NCBI GenBank assembly: GCA_039105265.1
Contig: JAPFFF010000027.1
Span: 186,001-250,000, forward strand
Length of the DNA: 64,000 bases
Reading direction: 5' to 3'
Origin: Tritrichomonas musculus
Lineage: Eukaryota; Parabasalia; Tritrichomonadida; Tritrichomonadidae
Below, piece after piece: positions 20,446 to 29,396 of this stretch; positions within the stretch are counted from its first letter, which is position 1, and each line of letters begins with the position of its first letter. Under the pieces are notes generated by a model. The model was not told the DNA's origin, searched no databases, and saw only the letters and a program-made list of their open reading frames with translations. A program made the position numbers and the translations under genes.

Positions 20446-21831
20446 TCATTCATTCAAAGGAATTTGAATTTTTCCAAAGAATTCGATGAAGTAAAAATAG
20501 AGATAATAAAAGTTTGCGTTAGGGTATCCATACCAGCTGTATCCAATTTGATGGAATCTGATGAAACGATAGAATTCATCAGTTTGTTTTTTAATCACAA
20601 AATTAGCGATGAAGTTAGACTTATTCAAAGTTGAATCATTTTCATGACGATCAATTTCGATCCAATTTTTGCCATCATTTGACACCTCAACCGTCCAATT
20701 TCTTAAATTTCCTCTGTTGAATCCATCTTTGTGTGACTTGATAGAATAGCTTGACAGCTGAATCAACTTGTCTTTAAAGTCGAAGCAAATAAAAATCCCT
20801 TCTTCATTCTTCGACTCATAAAAAGTGAGGAGTTGGTAATCAACGAGGTATTTTGGATGAAAACTGTTGTTATCGTCGGCAATTGAATTTGATGAGATTT
20901 CTATCGTTCCGTTGTTATGGATATTACTGCCTGTTTCATCGGTCAAAAAGTGCATAATACCATCAAACTCTCTTCCCGTCTGAAATTTGAATTCTTTCAA
21001 AAAGTGGGAATTTTTACCTCTGCGACAAATTCCTGTCCTGTATCGTGTAACCGTCTTTGATTTCTTAGGAATAAGACGAGAACAGATCGTTTCCCATATT
21101 TTTTGATTGATGTTTTCGAGTTCAAAACAAGTGACAAACTTTTCAATGGATGCCTCATTAAGGTTGCCAAAAATGATATGCTCAAACAGAGTGGAAAATG
21201 AATGGTCTTCTTTATATAAATTCAAAATGAATTTAAATAACGAATCTTCGTCGGTTATTTTCAAATTTTCTGAGTCCAGAATTTCTTCAAGAAGATCAAT
21301 CGACAAACTCTTCATTTGCTGCTGATCAAAATCTTCAAAATGGCTGGATATAAAAGAAATAATCGATTCAATATTGAATGATGAACGATCAAATTCCTCT
21401 GAAATATTTTCTGAGAGTTTGCTGATCGTTTGAAATCGTTCAATTGCGTTTTCTATCGTCAAAGGGGTTGAAAATTCTGGTCTGATTTTCAAAAAGTCAT
21501 CAATGTTGCCAAGCTTGTAAAGATAAGTTGAAAAAAGCTCTCTTTGAATTGAATTCAATTCAACTTTTTCAAAAGAACAAAGATCTAAAAAATCAGAAAA
21601 GCAATTTTCTGAGAAATTGGTATTATTGTATTCTGTATGAATGTAAAATTCATCTATTGACTCATCAATGAAATGCAATTTTCTGATGATGGGTGATAAT
21701 AAATCTGCTACAATGCGAGAAGTTTGAAATTTCTTACCATCAACAATGAATGTAAAATCGTGAGCATATTTAGTGAAAGGAATTTCTCTCAAGTTTTTAT
21801 AATCAAGAGAAAAATAATCTTTTACTTCCAT
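20446..21831 (-). CDS. BTB-like protein with C-terminal F5/8C (discoidin)-like domain
   Basis: 461 residues from an ATG at 21831. Residues 20-110 (YAHDFTFIVDGKKFQTSRIVADLLSPIIRKL) resemble a BTB/POZ fold (FxVdGkkf..sr.vA..lSp.i). The middle (110-260) is helical and BACK-like. The end (about 270-455) resembles an F5/8 type C domain: SSNSIADDNNSFHPKYLVDY, FICFDFKDKLIQLSSYSIKSH, NWTVEVSNDGKNWIEIDRHEN and RFIRFHQIGYSWYG. This architecture is common and multicopy in trichomonads; such proteins may be adaptors. A decayed relative lies at 49,100-49,973, and the gene at 40,759-41,679 carries a related C-terminal domain. The ligand is unknown. Confidence 0.8.
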   Translation of the reverse strand: MEVKDYFSLDYKNLREIPFTKYAHDFTFIVDGKKFQTSRIVADLLSPIIRKLHFIDESIDEFYIHTEYNNTNFSENCFSDFLDLCSFEKVELNSIQRELFSTYLYKLGNIDDFLKIRPEFSTPLTIENAIERFQTISKLSENISEEFDRSSFNIESIISFISSHFEDFDQQQMKSLSIDLLEEILDSENLKITDEDSLFKFILNLYKEDHSFSTLFEHIIFGNLNEASIEKFVTCFELENINQKIWETICSRLIPKKSKTVTRYRTGICRRGKNSHFLKEFKFQTGREFDGIMHFLTDETGSNIHNNGTIEISSNSIADDNNSFHPKYLVDYQLLTFYESKNEEGIFICFDFKDKLIQLSSYSIKSHKDGFNRGNLRNWTVEVSNDGKNWIEIDRHENDSTLNKSNFIANFVIKKQTDEFYRFIRFHQIGYSWYGYPNANFYYLYFYFIEFFGKIQIPLNE

Positions 21832-22109
21832 TATGTAATTATTTGACCTTTTATGGTTAAAAAATTATACATTCAAAGTTTTATATTTATCTAAACATTT
21901 ATTATTCATAAATTATATATATTCCAATTTTTATGAGTAATATTATATTATTTTTAATGATATATTCATTATTTATGTGTTCTCATGAGAAAGGTAATCA
22001 AAAGAACAATCATGTTGGAATGTTGATTTTTTAATGAAGAGCAAAATGAGAGGAAATAAATTTAAGCAGGTAAAAGAAATTGCTCTATTTTGTGGCTAAA
22101 TTCCAGATA

Positions 22110-22580
22110 AAGAATACAATGTACAATTATGCAATTATGTTAAATAAAGGCGATGGAATATCTCAAAAAACACGTAACATATTTGCATAGTTATTCATTG
22201 AATTATGGATTTGTATTTAGCAAAGGAGATGGCGTAACAGTTGATAAGAAAAAGGCAATACAAATGCAATGAATAATTATGCAAATATGTTACGTGATGG
22301 TGATGGCATTGAGCAAGATAAGAAAGAAGCTGCAAAATATTATAAACGTGCAGCAGACAATGGAAACAATTACTCAATGTTTAATTACGGTGTAATGCTT
22401 CATGAAGGTGATGGAATTGAACAAGACAAAAAAGGAGCAGCTCATTACTATAAAATGTCTGCTGACAACGGTGATTCTCTTGGAATGCATGAATATGGAA
22501 AAGCTTTGCTGACTGGTGATGGCTGTAATGTGAACAAAAAAGCAGCGGCCAAATATCTTCAGAAAATAACATGCCTTTAA
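22110..22580 (+). pseudogene. Decayed Sel1-repeat gene
   Basis: The segment 22269-22580 is open and encodes Sel1 repeats (NNYANMLRDGDGIEQDKKEAAKYY, YSMFNYGVMLHEGDGIEQD, LGMHEYGKALLTGDG). Upstream, Sel1 pieces appear in several frames with stops (TMYNYAIMLNKGDGIS, then SLNYGFVFSKGDGV one frame over), so the 5' part is broken. It reads into 22571-23071 with a 10-bp overlap in another frame. Confidence 0.7.
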
Positions 22581-23071
22581 TAGGTGAAGGCGTTGCTTCA
22601 ATTTCTGAGGAAAAAATTCAAGCTCAGCAGAAAAACAATATTCCAATTGATTCAGAATGGGCAGGAATCATTTCGTGTGATCCTTCTGATATTCCTGATG
22701 ATATCACCTTTTCTTTGTCTTCAGTTAATACAAATGATATCCCTGATGATATCTCTCTGTCATTGCCGTCGTTCGATCCAGACCAAAGCCAAGACAGTTT
22801 AAACGTTAATTATGCTGGAAACAATCTAACAGAATCCGATTTGTCACCTGAAATTGAACTTAAAGAAGGAAAGACCGTGGCAGGCTCACAGCCAAACGTT
22901 GGACAAAAAGTTTTTTCGAATCAAAATATTATGAATCTTCTGAAACAGAAAACCCAGAAAAAGTATATTGAAACAAAGCCTATTTATTGTTCATGCTTTA
23001 AAAGATTGACGAAGTTTAGTAAAAATTATTTTATATTTAATATGTTCTTCTCTATAAAGCTAATATATTAG
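22571..23071 (+). CDS. Hypothetical protein with duplicated SDIPDDIS motif (possibly part of a broken gene)
   Basis: 166 residues from an ATG at 22571. It is less AT-driven than background and contains an imperfect internal repeat (PSDIPDDITFSLSS / NTNDIPDDISLSLPS) in an acidic, probably disordered stretch, then KEGKTVAGSQPNVGQKVFSNQN. The first bases overlap the end of the Sel1 remnant, so it may be the tail of that gene displaced by a frameshift. The last 35 residues look like random AT-rich translation. No function is assigned. Confidence 0.4.
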   Translation: MPLIGEGVASISEEKIQAQQKNNIPIDSEWAGIISCDPSDIPDDITFSLSSVNTNDIPDDISLSLPSFDPDQSQDSLNVNYAGNNLTESDLSPEIELKEGKTVAGSQPNVGQKVFSNQNIMNLLKQKTQKKYIETKPIYCSCFKRLTKFSKNYFIFNMFFSIKLIY

Positions 23072-23760
23072 AAGCCGTTAAAACTGGTAAACGAAATTTC
23101 ATGCATAAAAGTGAATAAAAAAGATTTGGTTGAATGCACATATCGATATTTTAATTAGATGCCTAAAAATGAAATACTGCTCGTGCATTTCAAATCAACC
23201 CTTTGAATCTATATTTGACCATATATTGACCTTTAAAAATGTGAAAAGAGACAAAAATGAAAATTGCATTTTTTCACAGCATTTGAGATTACATTCTCAA
23301 ACTTTTCTTGCCCAAAATGTTAAATTTGAAATTACTGATTTGATTGCTAGCGATATTATTCTTAATTATTAATTGGTCAAAAATGATGTTTTTTTAGAAC
23401 ATCGGAATTGTTTTCTTTAAAAAATGAAAGCTTTGTATTGTATAATTACCAAGAATTTTCATTGAATGCATTAAATATTGGAAATTTCTATAACATTATC
23501 AAAAAAATATTTTCATTACAAAAATTAATTTATTCATCATCAAAAAAAAAACACCAATACTTGTACTTATTTCCTATTTTCTAATTTTTCAGGATTTTTT
23601 AGTATTTATCACCGGTTATTCAAAAATCAATATGCGAAATCAACTGAAAAGCATCCAAAATAATTTAATCGTTTTGATATTAAACAAAAATAAATAAATA
23701 AATATGGTTTTATTCCATAAATAAAGAAAAAAGTTATCTATTGATTAGTATCTTTGTGTC
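23072..23760. other. Interval without a recognised gene
   Basis: An 80-codon frame at 23130-23372 has ordinary-looking composition but no recognised motif or context, so it is not called. The rest is AT-rich. Confidence 0.5.
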
Positions 23761-24609
23761 TTATTTGAAAAGTGGCTCTTCAGAAGTTTTGACATCAGTA
23801 ACTTCATAGGTCATCATTTCTTCAAATCTTCTGAGGGAAGCATTCATTCTTTCAGCCAAACGCCTTGGAGTGATATTTGGACATTCGCTTATAAACTTAG
23901 AGAAATAGTAAGTGAAAATACCATGTGATCGTTTGCCTTCCTTTGAGTCAGGGACAACAGTTTTGCGAATATAGAATGAAATGAAATTAGATGTAATATT
24001 ACCATTGTTGCAAAAAGCATTGATATCAAAAACAGAGCCTCCACCTGTTGTATCTGTAATGAAAATTCCTTTACATTTTCCATTGCAATTTTCCGCAATT
24101 GTGTTTCCAACATCAGTTGATGAAATTGATCCGTCATTGAATTGAATTCCATGAATTGCAGATCGGTTGTCATCACGGCCTGTGTAAAAGACTGTAAGAG
24201 CGACTTGTGTGTATTTGACAAAGAAGCCGAGGAATGATATATATTGTGAACTCTTTGGATTGTAAAGGTAAAATACTTTGAAACCAAATCTGTGATGTTT
24301 TAAGCCAGTAAGATATCCATCATTTAATGGACCAACACCAAGATCGTAATCATCATCATCATCGTAGTCATTAATTAAAATGAAACAAACTTTATCAAGA
24401 TCTCCAACAGGAATTGATGATGTATCTCTTTCATTTAAGCACATACCAATTCTTCCGAGTGATTTAAGAAGTTTCTTGTGGGTTGATACCTTTCGAACTT
24501 TGTGGAATTTTTTGCTTGTAAAATCATTATCTTTTCGATCAAGTTTTATTGTTCTGTGCTCATAATGAGGATGTTTCTGTCTCTTCTCTGGATGATCAAC
24601 GTAAGTCAT
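23761..24609 (-). CDS. Caspase-like (C14/metacaspase) protein lacking both catalytic residues
   Basis: 282 residues from an ATG at 24609. The caspase-like core matches the neighbour gene at 47,608-48,588: strand VCFILINDY, the shared DLGVGPLNDGYLTGLK, FGFKVFYLYNP, then VALTVFYTGRDD where the active protein has VVYYTGHGA, and GIFITDTTGGGS where the active one has LLLTDCCHSGS. The catalytic His is therefore replaced (R145) and the catalytic Cys and following His are Thr-Gly (T188, G189). The frame is uninterrupted and the fold residues are retained, so this looks like a selected pseudopeptidase rather than a dead gene. The basic N-terminal 60 residues are specific to this copy. Initiator-like TCATA/TCATT motifs lie upstream. 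A regulatory or decoy role is inference. Confidence 0.85.
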   Translation of the reverse strand: MTYVDHPEKRQKHPHYEHRTIKLDRKDNDFTSKKFHKVRKVSTHKKLLKSLGRIGMCLNERDTSSIPVGDLDKVCFILINDYDDDDDYDLGVGPLNDGYLTGLKHHRFGFKVFYLYNPKSSQYISFLGFFVKYTQVALTVFYTGRDDNRSAIHGIQFNDGSISSTDVGNTIAENCNGKCKGIFITDTTGGGSVFDINAFCNNGNITSNFISFYIRKTVVPDSKEGKRSHGIFTYYFSKFISECPNITPRRLAERMNASLRRFEEMMTYEVTDVKTSEEPLFK

Positions 24610-25631
24610 TTATATTGAGTTTAAAAGAAATGATATGAGTCGTTTGAGAATCATGAGGAAAAAAATTAAAATTATATCGATTTTATTTTAAATTGAATGT
24701 ATTGATTAATTTTAAATACCGAAATTCAATGAGAATAAAAAATAAAGTACTCAATTATCAACTTTAAATTCTTTCAAATGGTTTATCATATTTTCAAAAT
24801 CATTCAAATTTGTTGAAACTATGAAAAATTTATTTGGTTTATTAACAAGTTTTTTTATATTTTTTATGTATATAAAATATAAATCCTTCATTTTTTAGTA
24901 ATACAAAATTTAAATTCAATTTTTATCGTCATCAATTGAATTTACGCCGTTAATAATGCTTTTATCCAAAAATTGCTATAATTTCAAATATAGGAATTTC
25001 AAAACTTTAAAAAATAATTCAAAATAATGAGTATCTATGTTGTTACATGAGAACCGAAAACGAAATTGATAATTTGGCATTAACGGGATTGCAGATGTTC
25101 TGATTTCTATTTGCAATTCAGTTGAATAAACAAAATAGACATGTTTATTAAATTCATTTTAATTGAAAAAAATTGTTTTGAAGTAAGTACGTCAAAATTT
25201 TCTCTACTAATTTTTCTCTTTTTTTATTCTTACAAGAGGAATCTTTTGGAATGAAGTACAAAAAGGCAGAATCTTCAATTAATTGTAAATTATAATTATT
25301 TTAAAAAAGAAAGATAAAAAGAACTAATATCATATTCCATATAGATAAATATATATGTTAAATTAGTAACTTATGCATTTTCACATCTTTTTATGTTAAA
25401 TATAAGAAGGAAGATAATATAAAAAAAACTTCTTTTTGATGTTTCATAATTTTTCAAAAAAAAATCTTGAACTTTTATTGAATAAGAAAAAAGCAGGAAT
25501 TAATCATCTAAATTGTTGCTGAACCAATTATAAACACTTTCAATTTGCTGATAAACTAATTGTGCATGTCATCGTTGAACGTGTTTATAATGAATTCCAT
25601 TTCAAATATTCTCAGAATACTTAAATATCAT
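24610..25631. other. AT-rich gene-free interval
   Basis: No coding frame, repeat array or RNA recognised over about 1 kb. Confidence 0.6.
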
Positions 25632-25760
25632 TCTGCTCATAGAGGTAGGAAAAAAAGCCAATTGTTTTAATTTAAAATAAAATCTAAATTTTTCTAGAAG
25701 TTTTAAATGTCATTCTACACAATTAAATTAGGATTTTGCTTTCTACCTTTATGAGCAGAT
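25632..25760. repeat. 129-bp foldback element
   Basis: TCTGCTCATAGAGGTAG at 25632 matches the inverse of CTACCTTTATGAGCAGA ending about 25759, with one mismatch in 17. It lies directly against the start of the actin-related remnant. Confidence 0.6.
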
Positions 25761-26660
25761 CTTTATTTCACCTTAAACGATTTGTTCCAAAATATAATGG
25801 AAATGATGCATATGATAAAATGTAAGAATTAAGAGCAGATGATCTCATCAAAAGAGGTATTATGATAACTTTGAACAGTTTTTAATTTTTTCTTTTAACT
25901 AAAGTATTTCCTCTTCAAGAAGATGAACATTCATTTCTATTTACAGAAGCATCATTTAATCCAAGAGAAAATTGTGTGAGATTAATTGAAATCATATTTG
26001 AAAACTATAATATTAACTGATTTTTTTTTCTAGCTAATCAAGCTACTCTTTCACTTCTTGCTTCTGTTAGTAATGCAGGTGGAGTTGCTATAAACATTGT
26101 TTCAATTTTAGAAGGGCAACCATTTTTTAAATGCAACCAAAAGAATCTGCCTTGGCGGTTTGGATGTTACAGAAAATTATAAAGACCTGTTCAAACAAGA
26201 TAATTTCTTTCATCCATATTTATAAGAATATTATTGTTATGTTTCAAATGACTATGAAATAATTTAAATAAAGCAGAATCAACAAATGATTGTTCTTGTT
26301 CATTTTGCTCAATTTATCAAAATAACCATTTGTTACAAATAAAGAACGTTTTATATATCAAAAGATGATGATTCTGAAATTTTATTCAATCCAAAATTGA
26401 TTATTTTAGAATGTTATGTTATTGATTAAGAGGTTTTAAATTCAGTTATAAAATGTGATAAAAATATTCAGCATTTTTTTATTCTCAAATGCATTTGTAT
26501 CAGGAGGAAATTCTTTATTAAAAGGATTTGTTGAATGATTCAAAAAAGAATCGAATAATTCAATAAATAATAATTTAGAATGTAAATCTACCTGCAGTAG
26601 GAACACATATGTTAAATCTCAAAGATATGGACAGAAAACACTATCATTGCAAAGGAAGTT
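25757..26660 (+). pseudogene. Actin-related protein pseudogene
   Basis: Pieces of an actin-fold protein appear in the right order but in shifting frames with stops. They are RADDLIKRGIMITLN (actin: DEAQSKRGILTLKYP), EDEHSFLFTEASFNPRENCVRLIEIIFENYN (actin: EEHPVLLTEAPLNPK..), LANQATLSLLASVSNAGGVAINI, CLGGLDVTENYKDLF (actin: LDLAGRDLTDYL), CYVSNDYEI and NAFVSGGNSLLKGFVE (actin: NIVLSGGTTMYPGIAD). At least four frame breaks or stops separate them. The N-terminal ATP-binding region before RADD is missing or unrecognisable. The match is to actin-related proteins generally; which Arp cannot be told. Confidence 0.75.
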
Positions 26661-26693
26661 CAAAATTTATGTCCTCCAGTTCATGAATAAAAA

Positions 26694-26824
26694 GGACCAA
26701 TAATATCATATAAAAATACTATCGTTTCAAAGAATAAAATATAATGTAAAAATTAATTTTTATTAACCATTTAGACTTCAATTTCACGACTTATGGTTTT
26801 ACTTTTATATGATATTATTGGTCC
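26694..26824. repeat. 131-bp perfect-arm hairpin
   Basis: A 22-bp arm at 26694-26715 (starting GGACCAATAATATC) is perfectly inverted at 26803-26824. It lies just downstream of the actin-related remnant. Confidence 0.65.
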
Positions 26825-26834
26825 ATATGCATAA

Positions 26835-27159
26835 TAAACTGGTACGCAAATTTTGATCTTTTCAAAAAATGAAAAGTTAATAAAATAGTGTTCTCAAAAT
26901 TGAAAAGTTAATGAAATAGTGTTCTCAAAATTGAAAAGTTAATGAAATAGTGTTCTCAAAATTGAAAAGTTAATAAAATAGTGTTCTCAAAATTGAAAAG
27001 TTTATATCATTGAACACTATTTAAAACTCAAAATAGTGTTCTCTAAACTGGTACGAGAATATATAAAAATACTAATTAATGTTTATATCATTGAAATTTC
27101 TTTTGAGTTTTAAATAGTGTTCTCAAAATTGAAAAGTTTAAAATTTGCGTACCTGTTTA
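26835..27159. mobile_element. 325-bp MITE with internal minisatellite
   Basis: The left end TAAACTGGTACGCAAATTTT (26835-26854) is inverted at 27140-27159 with one mismatch. The interior is built from a 31-bp tandem repeat and an inverted partial copy, and a second internal AAACTGGTACG occurs near 27046. No coding capacity. It is followed at once by a perfect 20-bp palindrome. Confidence 0.7.
26871..27003. repeat. 31-bp tandem repeat, about 4.3 copies
   Basis: The unit begins GAAAAGTTAATGAAATAGTG and continues TTCTCAAAATT. Copies start at 26871, 26902, 26933, 26964 and 26995 and differ by only a base or so. Confidence 0.85.
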
Positions 27160-27160
27160 G

Positions 27161-27180
27161 AAAGGACTGATCAGTCCTTT
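27161..27180. repeat. Perfect 20-bp palindrome
   Basis: AAAGGACTGATCAGTCCTTT is its own reverse complement. It abuts the right end of the MITE and overlaps the end of the ankyrin remnant, where it translates as KGLIS on the minus strand. Confidence 0.7.
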
Positions 27181-27560
27181 AGATAGAAGGTCAACAATTT
27201 CTTGATGATTGTTTTCTCTTGCACAGTCAGTGGCAGCTTTGTGAATATTTTATTTCAAAATTCAATAAATCATTCAATTTTTCGATTGAATAAAAATAAT
27301 TAGATTTGAAAATTATGAATGTTTTCGATTTAAAATGTCTTGAATGTTGATATCAATGACTGCTTGTCTTAGTAATAGTTCAACAATTTCTTTATGATCT
27401 TCTTGTGCAGCCCAAATCAACGCCGTAAAATTAAATGTTCGAGTTTAATTCCATAAATAATTCAATTTTTTAATATAATCAAAAAAGTTAGATTTGAATT
27501 TCATGAAAGTTTTCGATTTAAAATGCCTTTTTTGCCAAGAGAAATATACCATGAATTTAA
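27170..27560 (-). pseudogene. Ankyrin-repeat gene remnant with a 188-bp duplicated unit
   Basis: On the minus strand two ankyrin repeats are clear: FTALIWAAQEDHKEIVELLLRQ (about 27370-27440) and HKAATDCARENNHQEIVDLLSKG (27177-27245). Each is followed or preceded by a similar AT-rich spacer; the motif GTTTTCGATTTAAAATG recurs at 27321 and 27509, a period of 188 bp. The reading frame does not run through the spacers, so the gene is broken unless the spacers are introns, for which no consensus splice signals were seen. Confidence 0.65.
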
Positions 27561-28314
27561 TCAAAAATCTAAAAGAATAATATAGGCCAGTATGATATAA
27601 GTCAAAATAATAAAAAAAAAAAATTAATAATTAATTTCAATAATTTAATTTTCATCTATACCTGATTAAACAAAAAATTAAAACTGATATTCTAAATTAT
27701 TTAAGTTAATAAAATAGATTAGATGATAAAAAATATCTCTTTTATTAAATTTAATAATAATAATTTCTTTCATACCTGGCAAAATCCATGACCTGATAGA
27801 AATATTGCAAGCAGATAGTATTCTGCCTGTCCATAGAGGATGATTTCTAATTTTTGAAGCCGATCCCCGCCAAAAATAAAATAATTAACGGCAGGATTAT
27901 AATCACGAAGATTTTCTTTAATAGAATACGTCTGTACCGTTATTCTATTTTAGTCTCTTCGTTGCATCTCTGTTTCTACTATAGAAACGCTGAGTGCTTA
28001 AAGATTATAGTTAAGCTTCAATATATAGGTCGTATGCTTCATTTAAATGCCACTCTAGCATTTTATATCGTGGTTAGATTTATAAATAAAAGCCAAATGA
28101 TGTTGTTATCGAATTTGGCTAATTCTAACTAGAATCTATCCCTTTTGTGCAAGATAGTCCCCATAATAAATGGCTTGCATACATAAATAGGAATGGATTC
28201 GCACGATTATGAAGTCTTTACACAGGATTATTATTATACCAGGAAAGCCAGTTTAAACTGGTTAAAAATAATGAAATTATTAGAATTTTGTAGAGATATT
28301 AAACAAGAGAGAAA
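27561..28314. other. Compositionally distinct interval, no gene recognised
   Basis: About 27,770-28,300 is less AT-rich than its surroundings and includes a 92-codon frame at 27854-28132 and stretches reading like protein (for example PHNKWLAYINRNGF near 28150), but the frames are broken and no family could be recognised. It may be a decayed gene or transposon fragment. Confidence 0.45.
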
Positions 28315-28740
28315 CTAAAAACCAAAGCAATCATAGCTTGTTTCATTTGGGAGATCAAGTAAATGATCATGATTTAGTTCGTATGGGCTATTATAAAATG
28401 AATCGACTTCGTTTTTACTTTCAAATTCGGTTTCTGAGATGGAATCTTCTTTATTTGATTGATTATTGATATTTTTGCTACTTGTATTACTTTGACCCGC
28501 GTTATATTCTAAATCAACTACTTTTTCGTTGCTTTTTGAATTATCTGAAGAAGCTTTCCCATTACCAAAAAAGCAGTTTCTCCTGCCGAGAATATTGATG
28601 TAGTCTTTGTAACGGCATTTGCGAGTACTACGAAAAAAGTTTTTCGGAAGATTTCCTCGTTTATCAAAATCAATTTTTTGAACTTTGTCAGCATCTATTA
28701 TGCATATTGATCCCCAATTTTTGGTACTTTTCTTTTTCAT
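28315..28740 (-). CDS. Hypothetical protein, serine/asparagine-rich tail
   Basis: 141 residues from an ATG at 28740. The N-terminal half is basic with a coherent motif (NWGSICIIDADKVQKIDFDKRG..NFFRSTRKCRYKDYINILGRRNCFF). The second half is acidic and Ser/Asn-rich, probably disordered (DNSKSNEKVVDLEYNAGQSN), ending ETSYDCFGF. I do not recognise a family. Codon and residue composition are better than chance frames nearby. Confidence 0.5.
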   Translation of the reverse strand: MKKKSTKNWGSICIIDADKVQKIDFDKRGNLPKNFFRSTRKCRYKDYINILGRRNCFFGNGKASSDNSKSNEKVVDLEYNAGQSNTSSKNINNQSNKEDSISETEFESKNEVDSFYNSPYELNHDHLLDLPNETSYDCFGF

Positions 28741-29396
28741 TGAAGAAGATGCTGATTATCTATGAACTTTGAGAAATTAACTTTTCAGTTACTAGCATGG
28801 CCGTTTACTAATTTTTTTAAATGAAAAAATCTATCAATTATTTATGTTACGGCTGATTCATATGAAGATTGATATTATAGTTAAGTTCTCATGATTGTAT
28901 TGAAATTGATGGCAAACTTTGGACACTTTTTTTCTGATAATAAAAAAAAATAATTGAAATAATTAAGGAATGCAAGAAGATGATATTTCTGCAATTAAAT
29001 CTTTAGATTATCATTCTACATTTGGATGAAATTGGTTTACAATCAAGCGACATAAAAAAAAAAATATCTCTATAATACAGATAGTAATTGCATTTTCAAA
29101 AGATATAGATGTATTATCAAGGACAGTAAACGATTTTTTTCAATTTTGTATTTCTATTTATTGATCATCCTTCAAAAAATTTTTACAATTCTCTAATGTG
29201 TTATATAAAAAGTGATAAATAATAATATGTATTTTATAATTAAATTATAATACTTATTGCAATTCAAAACAATTTGATACATATGCTCAATTTTATTATC
29301 ATTTTAAAATATCTTTGAAATTAATGTTATATCTTTATATGAAACAATCTAAAAATAAAAAAATAAATAAAAATGCAAATATATTATCAAAATTTA
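28741..29396. other. AT-rich intergenic interval
   Basis: No coding frame or repeat recognised. Confidence 0.6.

Noticed and set aside
23130-23372. 80-codon frame
   Set aside because: Composition acceptable but no motif, no neighbour support and no family; not enough to call a gene.
27854-28132. 92-codon frame as part of a transposase or reverse transcriptase
   Set aside because: No catalytic motif could be recognised in any frame of the region; left as unexplained.
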